64,000 nucleotides of DNA from Limosilactobacillus gastricus DSM 16045 (lineage in GTDB: Bacteria > Bacillota > Bacilli > Lactobacillales > Lactobacillaceae). Each line of letters starts with the position of its first letter. The stretch's first letter is position 1. Shown here in pieces: positions 8,104 through 16,398 of this stretch. Made by a program: the position numbers and the translations under genes. The stretch covers positions 1-64,000 of the forward strand of contig NZ_AZFN01000002.1 of assembly GCF_001434365.1 (NCBI RefSeq), given 5' to 3'. The notes beneath the pieces are model-generated. The model was not told the origin of the DNA. It searched no databases and saw only the letters and a program-made list of their open reading frames with translations.

Positions 8104-8112
8104 TGATACAAT
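8104..8112 (+). promoter_or_regulatory. Extended -10 promoter for the SDR gene
   Basis: TG-A-TACAAT 33 bases before the chosen ATG; a poor -35 (TTTGTT) lies 16 bases upstream of the hexamer. Confidence 0.45.
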
Positions 8113-8144
8113 CAGGTCGTAAGATCAATTAGGAGGTGGAGCTA

Positions 8145-8918
8145 ATGGAAGCCTTTAATTCAACCAGTTTTCGTCTTGATGGGCGGGTAGCCTTGGTTAC
8201 TGGTGGTGCCAAAGGTTTAGGAAAGTATTATTCAATTGCCCTTGCCATGTATGGGGCGAAAATTTTTGTGGTTTCCCGATCAAAAGATGGTTGGGCTGAG
8301 TTGAGAAGTAAAGTAAGCGAGTTAGGGTCAGAAGTTTATTTTCTGCAAGAAGACATTAGTCAACCTGGCTGTGCTGATCAGATAGTCGAAGCGGTTATGC
8401 ACCAGTATGGTCAATTAGATATATTGGTTAATAATGCCGGAATCCAAATCCGTAACGATGTTTTAGCTTTTAAAGATACGGATTGGGATAAAGTGATTAA
8501 TCTCAATCTGAATGCACTTTATCATTTGTCGCATGCCGCCGCTAAAGTTATGGTTAAACAATCCTCGGGGAAAATTATTAACATTGGGTCGATGCAATCA
8601 TATCGGGCGGGGAAGTATATTTTCCCTTACACCGCTTCTAAACATGGGGTATTAGGATTAACAAAGGCCTATGCGGATGCCTTAGCCCCATATCATATTC
8701 AAGTCAACGGCTTGGCGCCGGGCTACATTAAAACTGATATGACCAAAGCCTTACAAGATGATCCCGTTCGCGGTCCGGAGATTCAAGCTCATATTCCATC
8801 AGGCGATTGGGGCGTTCCGGAAAATTTGATGGGCCCAATGATCTTTTTGGCCAGTTCGGCTTCTGATTATGTGACTGGAGTGATGTTACCAGTTGATGGG
8901 GGCTATCTATTACGTTAA
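8145..8918 (+). CDS. Short-chain dehydrogenase/reductase, gluconate 5-dehydrogenase / KduD type
   Basis: A 257-residue classical SDR oxidoreductase using NAD(P)H. It has the Rossmann glycine motif (TGGAKGLGKY), NNAG, the catalytic Ser in NIGSMQS, and YTASK (Tyr-x3-Lys). The N-terminal STSFRLDGRVALVTGGAKGLG pattern resembles 2-dehydro-3-deoxygluconate/gluconate 5-dehydrogenases. The start at 8145 follows AGGAGG (8131-8136) at 8 bases; a GTG at 8136 would overlap that site. The last codons overlap the end of the convergent esterase by 9 bases. Substrate is an inference. Confidence 0.88.
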   Translation: MEAFNSTSFRLDGRVALVTGGAKGLGKYYSIALAMYGAKIFVVSRSKDGWAELRSKVSELGSEVYFLQEDISQPGCADQIVEAVMHQYGQLDILVNNAGIQIRNDVLAFKDTDWDKVINLNLNALYHLSHAAAKVMVKQSSGKIINIGSMQSYRAGKYIFPYTASKHGVLGLTKAYADALAPYHIQVNGLAPGYIKTDMTKALQDDPVRGPEIQAHIPSGDWGVPENLMGPMIFLASSASDYVTGVMLPVDGGYLLR

Positions 8919-9698
8919 GAATTGCAACCACTCGCTGGCAAGATCGATCCAATGAGCTACGTGAGGATCGGCATGATCAGGCTCAGTTGGCTTGGCGGCT
9001 AATGAATTAGCGATCGTCATTCCATGAGGACCATGCTGAAAAAGATGAACCTCATGGGGAATTTGATGGGCGTGAAGGGCTAAACTGTAATTGATCGTGT
9101 TTTGGACGGTAATCAAAGGATCATCCATTGTCGCCCACAAAAAAGTGGGGACGTTGGTATCGGTGACGTGATGGCTGGCACTGTAAAATTCAGGATCATT
9201 TGTCCATTGATGAAGAGTGTCAACATCATTAGGGAAACCTAGATCAAGGTCAATCACCGGATAACCAAGAATGACATTGGACGGCTTTAAGATAGCACTA
9301 TGAGTACCTAGCTGATTAGTGAGCCAAGTACTGTCCCAATAATCATTATATAATGAGACGATTAGCCCACCCGCCGAGAAACCGAGAAGGGTTAATTGGT
9401 TATTTAAACGCCACTCTTCGCGATGCATTTTAACCATGATTACCGCCGCCGCTAAGTCTAAGATTGGTTGAGGTAATAAGGGCTGTTGCTCATTCAGAAA
9501 AGTGTAGCGGAGGACAAAGGCTTGAAAGCCCAGCGCGTTAAAACGTAAAGCAGTTTTTTCGGATGACTCAATGGGAATATGAGTCATTGATCCGCCCGGG
9601 ACGATTAGGATCGCTGGTAGTTCTTGGTCAGGATAAGTACTTTGCAAATAAGCCGTTAATTGGGCGTGTTCATTAATCGAGTAATTTTTAATTTCCAT
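8910..9698 (-). CDS. Alpha/beta hydrolase, acetyl-esterase/BD-FAE type
   Basis: A 262-residue cytosolic hydrolase. The oxyanion-hole strand (LIVPGGSMTH), the nucleophile elbow GFSAGG, an acid candidate in MDDPLI and the terminal His in GPHGMT complete the triad in the expected order. No signal peptide. This family hydrolyses short-chain esters, including acetylated sugars. The gene is convergent with the SDR gene with overlapping stops, and divergent from the GNAT gene. Its ATG follows GAGGTGA. Confidence 0.85.
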   Translation of the reverse strand: MEIKNYSINEHAQLTAYLQSTYPDQELPAILIVPGGSMTHIPIESSEKTALRFNALGFQAFVLRYTFLNEQQPLLPQPILDLAAAVIMVKMHREEWRLNNQLTLLGFSAGGLIVSLYNDYWDSTWLTNQLGTHSAILKPSNVILGYPVIDLDLGFPNDVDTLHQWTNDPEFYSASHHVTDTNVPTFLWATMDDPLITVQNTINYSLALHAHQIPHEVHLFQHGPHGMTIANSLAAKPTEPDHADPHVAHWIDLASEWLQFLT

Positions 9699-9734
9699 AC
9701 AGTCACCTCACGTGGTTTAAATAGGAGCATTATA

Positions 9735-10187
9735 ATGCAAGTGGACGAAAGTTCTCAAGTTCAAATTCATCAATTAGAGGCCCGTGAGCTTGATCAGGTT
9801 GAAGCCTTGTTGGCCGATCAGCAGCTTGCCCTAGCCGCCGGACTAAACTTGAGTGAGCATCCGGGCGCCCGGCGATGGGCAATTCAAAATTGGCTGAATC
9901 AACAAGTCCTCTGGGGGATTTTCCATGGGGATCAGTTGATTGGCTTGATCGCCTTCTTTCCGATCGATGCCGGTCGTGAATTAGGATATTTATTACAGAG
10001 ACCTTGGTGGAATCAAGGGATCATGACGAAAGCAGTGCAGCAAATCCTGGTTCATTATGCCGACCAATTAATCGTTGCTTATACACGGGAGGACAACCTA
10101 CCTTCACAAGCGGTCTTGCAAGTGAATGGCTTTCAACCGCTAGCTAAAGAAGCCGGGATCATCAAGTGGTCGACTTGTAAAATGTGA
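9735..10187 (+). CDS. GNAT family N-acetyltransferase (RimJ/RimL-like)
   Basis: A 150-residue predicted acetyltransferase. The middle has a GNAT-like strand and loop (ELGYLLQRPWWNQGIMTKAVQQIL), and the end a typical NxxSQxVxxxNGF element (DNLPSQAVLQVNGFQPL) found in RimJ/RimL-type enzymes. The start at 9735 follows AGGAG. The sequence is poorly conserved at the acetyl-CoA loop (Q-x-G only), so the assignment is less firm than for the first GNAT gene. The promoter of the lysine riboswitch overlaps its last codons. Confidence 0.75.
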   Translation: MQVDESSQVQIHQLEARELDQVEALLADQQLALAAGLNLSEHPGARRWAIQNWLNQQVLWGIFHGDQLIGLIAFFPIDAGRELGYLLQRPWWNQGIMTKAVQQILVHYADQLIVAYTREDNLPSQAVLQVNGFQPLAKEAGIIKWSTCKM

Positions 10188-10202
10188 GTAAGCGTGTATA
10201 AT
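10175..10202 (+). promoter_or_regulatory. Promoter of the lysine riboswitch / permease transcript
   Basis: TTGTAA (10175-10180), 16-base spacer, TATAAT (10197-10202), overlapping the end of the GNAT gene. Confidence 0.65.
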
Positions 10203-10227
10203 CACTAATGTATTAAAGTAAATATTT

Positions 10228-10392
10228 AACGAAGAGGTGCATGTCTCATCAGTAATCATTGTTAGGCTGGCAAAAGCTGGATCATTGATGAAAGGGTGCC
10301 ATGCCGAAACAAAACTGGTTTGCCCCAGTGGCGTTGGGGGATCGTTTAAAAAGCGATTCACTGTCGTGGAAACACGGAGCGCTTCTAGATAA
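10228..10392 (+). promoter_or_regulatory. Lysine riboswitch (L box) aptamer
   Basis: The leader contains the ordered L-box sequence blocks: GAAGAGGTGC at the P1/J1-2 side, GAAAGGGTGCCATGCCGAA, CTGG/GGGGGATCG arms, and the 3' block ACTGTCGTGG...CACGGAGCGCTTC that closes P1. It precedes a terminator and a basic amino acid permease. Lysine binding would favour termination and lower permease expression. Confidence 0.92.
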
Positions 10393-10397
10393 GATAG

Positions 10398-10429
10398 GTT
10401 CTTTCTGGTTGCCCGGGAAGAACTTTTTT
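10398..10429 (+). terminator. Expression-platform terminator of the lysine riboswitch
   Basis: GTTCTTTCTGG pairs with CCGGGAAGAAC around a 4-base loop, followed by six T residues; the gene start is 26 bases further. Confidence 0.85.
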
Positions 10430-10454
10430 GTATTGAAAACAAGGAGGAAATCTG

Positions 10455-11963
10455 ATGGCAACAGATATGAGCCACCAACAGGGTGGCGAAATTAAGCGAT
10501 CTTTGCAATCGCGACATTTATCAATGATCGCTTTGGGAGGATCAATTGGGACCGGGCTTTTTATTGCCAGTGGGTCCGCAATTACGACGGCTGGACCGGG
10601 GGGCGCTTTGGTGGCCTATGCCGTGATGGGAATTATGGTTTACTTTTTGATGACTTCCCTTGCCGAAATGGCCACCTATATTCCGTTAAGTGGCTCTTTT
10701 GCGGCTTATGCCACTAAATTTGTGAGTCCCGCCATGGGTTTTGCTCTTGGTTGGAACTATTGGCTTAATTGTGCTATTACCGTCCCGGTGGAAGTCACCA
10801 CGGCGGGGTTAGTCATGAACTTTTGGTTCCCCCATATTCCATCGTGGATTTTTAGTGCGGTCGTCTTCGCTTTGATTTTCTTAATCAACGTGTTGTCGGT
10901 GAAGTCATATGGGGAGACCGAATTTTGGTTAGCCTTGGTGAAGGTGGTTACGGTAATTGTTTTCTTAATCGTCGGGGTGCTAGTTATCTTGGGGATTATG
11001 GGTGGTCAAGGACCGGTTGGGTTAGAGAATTTTACTTATAAGAAAGCTCCGTTTGTGAATGGTTTTTCGGGAATTTTGAGTGTTTTCCTAGTAGCCGGAT
11101 TTTCTTTTCAAGGAACCGAAATGGTTGGGATTGCCGCTGGGGAATCAGCTGATCCTGAAAAGAGTGTGCCACGGGCCATTCACTCCACTTTCTGGCGAAT
11201 TCTTTTATTCTACATTTGTACGATTTTTGTCATTGCCTGTATCCTACCATACACGAATCCTAATCTGTTGAGTTCGGACGTTAAGGATATTGTGACTAGT
11301 CCCTTTACGCTGGTCTTTAAGCGCGCCGGTTTAGCAGCAGCAGCGAGTGTGATGAATGCTGTGATTCTTGTAGCAGTGCTTTCATCAGCTAATTCGTGGA
11401 TGTATGCTTCTTCGCGGATGCTTTATTCCCAAGCACGGGAAGGCTATGCTTGGAAGATTCTTGGTTATATTGATAAACGCGGGATTCCAATTTATGGGTT
11501 ATTATCCACCTTAGTGATTGGAATTCTTGTCTGGTTAACCCAATTTATCGGTCCGGAAGCCTATAACTACTTAATTGGCGCTTCAGGATTGTCCGGCTTT
11601 ATTGCTTGGGTCGGGATTGCCGTTTCTCATTGGCGATTCCGAAGAGCCTTTGTAGCCCAAGGTCACCAGTTGAGTGAATTAAAGTATCACGCGGCATTAT
11701 TCCCCTTGGGGCCAATTCTAGCTTTTGTTTTGTGTTTAGTCGTCATTTGTGGACAGAATATTGATGCTTTCATCAATATGGATTGGTCCAACATCGCCAT
11801 TACCTATATGACGGTGCCGATTTTTATCATCTTGTACATTTATTACAAGGTTAAATATGGTAGTAAATTGATTCCTTTAAAGAAGGTCGATCTATCACGG
11901 CGTACGAAAGGGGAAGCTTTTGAACCAGCCGATGAGCCGACTGGAGAAAAGCAAAATCACTAA
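10455..11963 (+). CDS. lysP: Lysine-specific permease (AAT/APC family)
   Basis: A 502-residue 12-helix amino acid/proton symporter. It has the AAT-family opening (LQSRHLSMIALGGSIGTGLF, GSAITTAGPGG) and the helix 6-7 segment FSFQGTEMVGIAAGESADPEKSVPRA typical of LysP. The lysine riboswitch directly upstream supports lysine as substrate. GGAGG precedes the ATG. No terminator follows; the tRNA-Val promoter starts at the stop codon. Confidence 0.93.
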   Translation: MATDMSHQQGGEIKRSLQSRHLSMIALGGSIGTGLFIASGSAITTAGPGGALVAYAVMGIMVYFLMTSLAEMATYIPLSGSFAAYATKFVSPAMGFALGWNYWLNCAITVPVEVTTAGLVMNFWFPHIPSWIFSAVVFALIFLINVLSVKSYGETEFWLALVKVVTVIVFLIVGVLVILGIMGGQGPVGLENFTYKKAPFVNGFSGILSVFLVAGFSFQGTEMVGIAAGESADPEKSVPRAIHSTFWRILLFYICTIFVIACILPYTNPNLLSSDVKDIVTSPFTLVFKRAGLAAAASVMNAVILVAVLSSANSWMYASSRMLYSQAREGYAWKILGYIDKRGIPIYGLLSTLVIGILVWLTQFIGPEAYNYLIGASGLSGFIAWVGIAVSHWRFRRAFVAQGHQLSELKYHAALFPLGPILAFVLCLVVICGQNIDAFINMDWSNIAITYMTVPIFIILYIYYKVKYGSKLIPLKKVDLSRRTKGEAFEPADEPTGEKQNH

Positions 11964-11992
11964 TTGACAATTATCGGTAACTATAATAAACT
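11964..11992 (+). promoter_or_regulatory. Promoter of the tRNA-Val/tRNA-Leu pair
   Basis: TTGACA (11964-11969) with TAAACT at 17 bases (11987-11992); a perfect TATAAT (11982-11987) is only 12 bases away and is too close for this -35. Confidence 0.45.
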
Positions 11993-12009
11993 AAAATAGT
12001 TATCGATAT

Positions 12010-12082
12010 GGAGGATTAGCTCAGTTGGGAGAGCGTCTGCCTTACAAGCAGAGGGTCACAGGTTCGAGCCCTGTATCCTCCA
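12010..12082 (+). tRNA. tRNA-Val (anticodon TAC)
   Basis: Acceptor GGAGGAT/ATCCTCC, anticodon arm TCTGC-CTTACAA-GCAGA, T-arm with GGTTCGAGCC, discriminator A. No CCA encoded. Confidence 0.97.
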
Positions 12083-12091
12083 TCGATTCAT

Positions 12092-12174
12092 GCGGATATG
12101 GCGGAACTGGCAGACGCGCAAGATTTAGGTTCTTGTGTCCTTGTGGCGTGGGGGTTCGAATCCCTTTATCCGCA
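12092..12174 (+). tRNA. tRNA-Leu (anticodon TAG)
   Basis: Acceptor GCGGATA/TATCCGC, anticodon arm CAAGA-TTTAGGT-TCTTG, a long variable arm as expected for Leu, discriminator A. Confidence 0.97.
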
Positions 12175-12190
12175 TTTATAGTTTAAGAAG

Positions 12191-12223
12191 CTTGATTTAA
12201 CCTTGGTTATCTCAAGTTTTTTT
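12191..12223 (+). terminator. Terminator of the tRNA-Val/Leu unit
   Basis: CTTGA...TCAAG with an inner TAACC/GGTTA pairing, followed by seven T residues. Confidence 0.75.
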
Positions 12224-12256
12224 ATTTCTCCGAAAGTCATCAGGGAGGGCGGTTAA

Positions 12257-12994
12257 ATGCAAGTGTTTGGATTAGTGATTATCGGAATATTAATTGGTAC
12301 TTTCGTCATTGCCATGGGCGGTGGCGGTGGCGCCTTTTATCTGGGTGTTTTGACAGCACTGTTTGGCCTTTCGCCAGTAACGGCGGCTGCTACTTCTCTG
12401 GTTACGGCTTTACCATCAATTTATGTAGGAGTGATTGGCTATTGGCGTCATCATCGGATTAACTTTAAAATTGGGAATCAAATGTTGATTGCCGCCATTC
12501 CAGGAGTCGTCTTAGGCTTACTATTATCACCTTGGATTCCTGAAAAAATATACACATGGATCATTGCCCTACTCTTGATTTATTTTGGGATTAAGATGCT
12601 AATGAGACGGACTCAGCAGCGATCACCACAACACCCGCAAATTGCGGCCTTGACCTATGGTTCACTCGGGGGACTGATGGTTGGTATTTCGGGATCCAGT
12701 GGTGGTGGACCAATCATTGCTGGTTTATTACTGATGGGTGAATCACTTTTTGATGCTACGGCCACTTCATCCTACGTTTTAGCCGGGATGTGTAGTTTAG
12801 GGGCATTAGTGCATGCAGCCTCAGGAATGGTCGATTGGTCCTTAGGGATCCCTTTGATGATCGGGGCGGTGATTGGTGGCTTGTTTGCGCCAACCATTGT
12901 AGAATACCTTGACCGTTACCCGATTAGTGAGCAAATTTTGCGAGTAATCCTCGCTTTGATGTTAATTTTCTTTGGCTTTAAATCGCTATTTTAA
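12257..12994 (+). CDS. TauE/SafE-family sulfite/organosulfonate exporter-like permease
   Basis: A 245-residue membrane protein with about eight helices in two halves. The repeats carry the family glycine-rich signatures (AMGGGGGAFYLG near the N-terminus and GSLGGLMVGISGSSGGGPIIAGLLLMG in the middle). The family exports sulfite, sulfoacetate or related anions; the substrate here is unknown. GGGAGGG precedes the ATG. A protein of unknown function follows 22 bases after its stop. Confidence 0.85.
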   Translation: MQVFGLVIIGILIGTFVIAMGGGGGAFYLGVLTALFGLSPVTAAATSLVTALPSIYVGVIGYWRHHRINFKIGNQMLIAAIPGVVLGLLLSPWIPEKIYTWIIALLLIYFGIKMLMRRTQQRSPQHPQIAALTYGSLGGLMVGISGSSGGGPIIAGLLLMGESLFDATATSSYVLAGMCSLGALVHAASGMVDWSLGIPLMIGAVIGGLFAPTIVEYLDRYPISEQILRVILALMLIFFGFKSLF

Positions 12995-13016
12995 GGCAGA
13001 CTAGTAAGGAGAAACG

Positions 13017-13529
13017 ATGGAATTAACCAAAGGACAACAAGTTGAAATTCGCCGAAAACAACGTCAATGGATGGTTTTCCCAGAAAGACTGTTTCAATTG
13101 GCTTATGATCAGATTCCCGATGCTCCTTATGAATTTAAGATCCGTTTGATTGAAAGTCGTCAGCAGAATTGGCCCTTAACCAATGATGATATAAAAGTGT
13201 TAAGCGCGCTAGCCAATCATCAAAGCATCGATCCTCTGATAGTCAAACCGAGCAAAAAGCGTCAAACGAGTAAAAAAGTAAGTCAGGCTGAACTTGATTC
13301 GCTCCATCAGCAACTAAAAGGTCTAATTGCGAATTATCAGGCCTTACTAGGGCGCGCTGAAGAAGTTGGCCTCATGCCTTTAGAAAAGCAACGCCGCTGG
13401 CTCGAAAAAGCTCAGCAAATTTCAGAAAATCCTCGGGCCACGAAAACAGCACTTAGCAAAGAAATTTCCTATTTGGAAGACCAGATTGACCGATGGTCGG
13501 ATCAAATTAATCGTCGTCAACTGGATTGA
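13017..13529 (+). CDS. Protein of unknown function, 170 residues, coiled-coil C-terminal half
   Basis: I do not recognise a family. The protein is soluble, basic and rich in Gln, Lys and Arg. The first ~70 residues look globular (FPERLFQLAYDQIPDAPYEF); a lysine-rich linker follows, then a long helical stretch with heptad-like spacing to the end. It has a good site (AAGGAG) and sits in one unit with the TauE/SafE gene. The tRNA-Gly/Arg promoter starts inside its stop codon. Confidence 0.7.
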   Translation: MELTKGQQVEIRRKQRQWMVFPERLFQLAYDQIPDAPYEFKIRLIESRQQNWPLTNDDIKVLSALANHQSIDPLIVKPSKKRQTSKKVSQAELDSLHQQLKGLIANYQALLGRAEEVGLMPLEKQRRWLEKAQQISENPRATKTALSKEISYLEDQIDRWSDQINRRQLD

Positions 13530-13553
13530 CAAACTTAGTTATCATGATAGAAT
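13526..13553 (+). promoter_or_regulatory. Promoter of the tRNA-Gly/tRNA-Arg pair
   Basis: TTGACA (13526-13531), 16-base spacer, TG-A-TAGAAT (-10 at 13548-13553). The -35 overlaps the upstream stop codon. Confidence 0.8.
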
Positions 13554-13570
13554 ACTAAGTATAGTCAAAT

Positions 13571-13642
13571 GCGGAAGTAGTTCAGTGGTAGAACATCACC
13601 TTGCCATGGTGGGGGTCGCGCGTTCGAATCCCGTCTTCCGCT
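13571..13642 (+). tRNA. tRNA-Gly (anticodon GCC)
   Basis: Acceptor GCGGAAG/CTTCCGC, anticodon loop with GCC between CACCT and GGTGG-type arms, discriminator T. Confidence 0.97.
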
Positions 13643-13651
13643 TTTTATTTT

Positions 13652-13725
13652 GCACCTATAGCGCAACTGGATAGAGCGTCTGACTTCGAATCAGAAGGCT
13701 GCGGGTTCGACTCCTGCTAGGTGCA
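13652..13725 (+). tRNA. tRNA-Arg (anticodon TCG)
   Basis: Acceptor GCACCTA/TAGGTGC, anticodon arm TCTGA-CTTCGAA-TCAGA, discriminator A. The anticodon reads CGA/CGG. Confidence 0.96.
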
Positions 13726-13743
13726 TACCATTAAGGAATTATA

Positions 13744-13782
13744 AAGCTGGGAAGAGACAATGACGTTTCTTTCCAGCTTTTT
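13744..13782. terminator. Terminator of the tRNA-Gly/Arg unit, possibly bidirectional
   Basis: AAGCTGG-GAAGA pairs with TTCTT-TCCAGCTT, followed by T residues. The convergent acyltransferase gene ends at 13832, so the stem may serve both strands. Confidence 0.8.
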
Positions 13783-13831
13783 GTAAATTAAAAGAGCGAC
13801 CACCTAATGGGATCTCTCTATGTAATAGTTA

Positions 13832-14743
13832 TTATGATAAGGAACGATCAGGTTCGGGAACGGGTGTTGAAATATCTGACTGATGCCGAGGTCGTAAACC
13901 AGCAATATCCGTATCTTCCCAGCGATAGGAGAGCGGACGATGATAGGCTTTTTCGTAGGCCTGACATTTTTGTTGGTAGTCCAATTCCTGCATTCGAACG
14001 GAGTTAGCTTTAATAGATTGATCTGGGTCTGGGAAAATTGGCTCTAAGACATGTACCCGATAATGGGTTTTATAAAAATCATCATTGGATAATTCGTCAT
14101 CTTGAATAATTTCAACAAACAAGGAAATGATCGGGACATTAAAGCGAGCCGCATAGTAATAAGCACCTCGTTGTAATGGGCGAGGTTTCCGATAGTTATA
14201 CCACATTTCTTGTTCAGGATAGATCAGGATCGGATTTCCTTGGCTTAAAGTCGTTTCGAGTCGATGGGGAAGTTCGCGTCCCATATATTCCATGCCGCCC
14301 CCTTGGGAGGCGATTGGGATCAGATCATAATTCCAAAAGATGAAATGAAGCGGGTAAGCGGCCATTAAATTCGTTTCTTGGCTGACAATGGAAAGATTCT
14401 GGTAGCCGGCATAACGGACTGCCGAACGGACCGCCAAATTTTCGAGTGGACTGAAGTGATTGCTGGTTACAATAGCCCCGGTATGAAGATCGGTAATTTT
14501 CTCCAGACCCACAATATTTTCAGCGGGAACAAGTTTCATGGCGTAGCGATCCATAAATTTCCGAACGTTATGGTTTCGGATTTTGGCTCGCCGAGTCTGC
14601 TTGTATTTCCAATAGTTTGCAATTAAGTCGCTACTTTCCTGACTGGAGAGACTAGCGTCGTTGTCTTGAACCTTGGCATGGAAGTCTTGGTCTAAAACAG
14701 CCTGGTGAATATTTTCAATAACTTGATAACTTGATTCAAACAT
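13832..14743 (-). CDS. PlsC-like lysophospholipid acyltransferase family protein
   Basis: A 303-residue protein of the glycerol-phosphate acyltransferase superfamily. Acyltransferase block I appears as SNHFSPLE (NH-x4-E where most members have D), block III as IYPEQEMW (where FPEGTRS is usual), followed by a block IV region with NVPIISLF. There is no obvious membrane helix. These variants suggest a non-canonical member, so a role in phospholipid synthesis is likely but unproven. GAGGAA precedes the ATG. Confidence 0.7.
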   Translation of the reverse strand: MFESSYQVIENIHQAVLDQDFHAKVQDNDASLSSQESSDLIANYWKYKQTRRAKIRNHNVRKFMDRYAMKLVPAENIVGLEKITDLHTGAIVTSNHFSPLENLAVRSAVRYAGYQNLSIVSQETNLMAAYPLHFIFWNYDLIPIASQGGGMEYMGRELPHRLETTLSQGNPILIYPEQEMWYNYRKPRPLQRGAYYYAARFNVPIISLFVEIIQDDELSNDDFYKTHYRVHVLEPIFPDPDQSIKANSVRMQELDYQQKCQAYEKAYHRPLSYRWEDTDIAGLRPRHQSDISTPVPEPDRSLS

Positions 14744-15004
14744 TTCAATTCCTCTGGTTTTGCAATCATCGGTCGATGAAGCTAGGTTATCTTTAATTTT
14801 ATAGATATTTTAGCTCGACACAATTATCAAATTGGACCAAAGTGTCTCATATCTGATAATTATGGATAGGGTGATAGTAAAAAATTTGATGATCTTTGAT
14901 ATTTTGACCATCATACCATAATCGAAGGATTTCTTCACAAGCGATTTATGACTAGCGATGATGAAGGAATTTTAGTTACAATAAAAGAAAAAGGAGTGAT
15001 TTAA
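14744..15004. other. Divergent intergenic region, 261 bases
   Basis: AT-rich region between the acyltransferase and PAS genes. On the plus strand a TACAAT (14977-14982) may be the -10 for the PAS gene. On the minus strand TTGTGT with TAAAAT at 16 bases may drive the acyltransferase. An inverted repeat ATTATC / GATAAT spans about 14822-14861. No coding frame or recognised RNA is seen. Confidence 0.4.
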
Positions 15005-15712
15005 ATGGCTGAAAATGATGGATTAAGGTGGCTGGGCGAGCTTGACCAAGCAGAAGTGGAGAAGGAAGACTTTGCGGCTAAAGGGCAAGGAAAATATACG
15101 GTGAATGGTCTTAATCCCCATGACGATAACTGGCTGGAAGAAGCTAGTCAGAAAGTACATGCTGCTCAAGGGGATGATTATGTGCTCCTCGATCGTGGTT
15201 TGTTAACCGTCAATCAATTGAACTGGCTATTAAAAGAAGTTTATGGGGAGTTAACTTACTGTGACGATAACCACCAATTAATGTGGTATAACCGACAATA
15301 CGATGATCCCAATCAAATGATGGGGCGGCGCCGTCCAGAACAAGTCGGTGACAATATGGATGATGTTCATCCCGATGTTGGTAATGTGCGAAAATATGCT
15401 AAGCAAGTTTGGTATGGGCTACGGGCCAAAGCGGATGGTCGCGATGAAGTATGGACGCCGGTTTCCAGAGGGCATGGTGAGCCAATCATGCATTATAATC
15501 GTTATAAGCGAATTGAAGACGAAGCGGGTAATTTCCGAGGGATCGCTGAATGGGTGGTTGACCTCAAGCCATTAGCTGAATACTATTGTCGGACGAATGG
15601 TCTGAAAATGGTCCCCGATGAGCAGGCGCAACGACCTGATTTTGTAGAGACACCTGCAGACGTGAAACGTCATCAAGCCGATATAGATGCAACTAGTCAT
15701 CCATCCAATTAG
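15005..15712 (+). CDS. PAS-domain protein related to the DUF438 C-terminal domain
   Basis: A 235-residue soluble protein. From residue ~60 a sensor-like PAS domain is visible: LDRGLLTVNQLNWLLKEVYG, then LTYCDDNHQLMWYN, then GRRRPEQVGDNMDDVHP and GNFRGIAEWVVDLKPL. This order matches the PAS module at the end of DUF438 proteins. No output domain is attached, so it may bind a ligand or haem-like cofactor and act through a partner. AAGGAG precedes the ATG. A phosphoribosyltransferase gene follows after 12 bases, likely one unit. Confidence 0.8.
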   Translation: MAENDGLRWLGELDQAEVEKEDFAAKGQGKYTVNGLNPHDDNWLEEASQKVHAAQGDDYVLLDRGLLTVNQLNWLLKEVYGELTYCDDNHQLMWYNRQYDDPNQMMGRRRPEQVGDNMDDVHPDVGNVRKYAKQVWYGLRAKADGRDEVWTPVSRGHGEPIMHYNRYKRIEDEAGNFRGIAEWVVDLKPLAEYYCRTNGLKMVPDEQAQRPDFVETPADVKRHQADIDATSHPSN

Positions 15713-15724
15713 GGAGTCATTATT

Positions 15725-16282
15725 ATGGACTATCAAATATCGATTGGTAAACTTAAGCGCAATTTACCTTTGGTCAAAATTGGTGAAAATACGCAAATTG
15801 CCTCGTTTGTTTTATTAGGTGATACTGAATTAACGATCGAAGCTGCCCGACAGTTGAAGGATCAATTAACCTTGGATTTTGATTTTGTAGTGACCTTGGA
15901 AAGTAAAGGGATTCCCTTAGCTCATGAATTGACCCGGAAAACAAACCGTGATCATTACGTGGTAATTCGAAAAAGTATCAAGTCCTACATGACTGAACCG
16001 GTAGTGACTACGGTAGAATCTATCACCACTAGTGAACCGCAACAATTGGTTCTAGATGGAATGGATGCGGCGACGTTAAGTGGTAAACGGGTTGTACTGT
16101 TGGATGATGTAATTTCGACTGGGGGTTCATTAAAAGCAGCTGAAGAACTACTAGCTCGAGTAAGCTGTCAGGTGGTAGCAAAAGTGGCTATTTTAGCGGA
16201 AGGTGCTGCGGCCCATCGCAATGATATTATCTATCTATCCTCACTACCCTTGTTTGATGCAAGGGGACAAATCAAAGATTAA
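15725..16282 (+). CDS. Purine-type phosphoribosyltransferase (Apt/Xpt-like)
   Basis: A 185-residue type I PRTase. The PRPP-binding loop is clear (VVLLDDVISTGGSL, residues ~121-134) and an ESKGIPLAHEL segment matches the adenine/xanthine enzyme pyrophosphate loop. It is longer at the N-terminus than E. coli Apt and resembles the group called adenine phosphoribosyltransferase-like in lactobacilli. Base specificity cannot be read from the sequence. It probably shares a transcript with the PAS gene. Confidence 0.82.
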   Translation: MDYQISIGKLKRNLPLVKIGENTQIASFVLLGDTELTIEAARQLKDQLTLDFDFVVTLESKGIPLAHELTRKTNRDHYVVIRKSIKSYMTEPVVTTVESITTSEPQQLVLDGMDAATLSGKRVVLLDDVISTGGSLKAAEELLARVSCQVVAKVAILAEGAAAHRNDIIYLSSLPLFDARGQIKD

Positions 16283-16325
16283 AAAATGGGTGTGAAGAAA
16301 TGCTAATTAACATTTCTTCACACCC
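16281..16325. terminator. Strong hairpin terminator, best for the minus strand
   Basis: Perfect 15-bp stem (GGGTGTGAAGAAATG with CATTTCTTCACACCC), 8-base loop. On the minus strand six T residues follow, so it terminates the dehydrogenase gene; on the plus strand the T run is poor (TCATTGCTTTT). Confidence 0.8.
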
Positions 16326-16398
16326 TCATTGCTTTTGATCACATTCGTTCTAGATTAGCCCTATAGGACGCCTGTTTGCTTTTTTCCCAGCTTCATTC

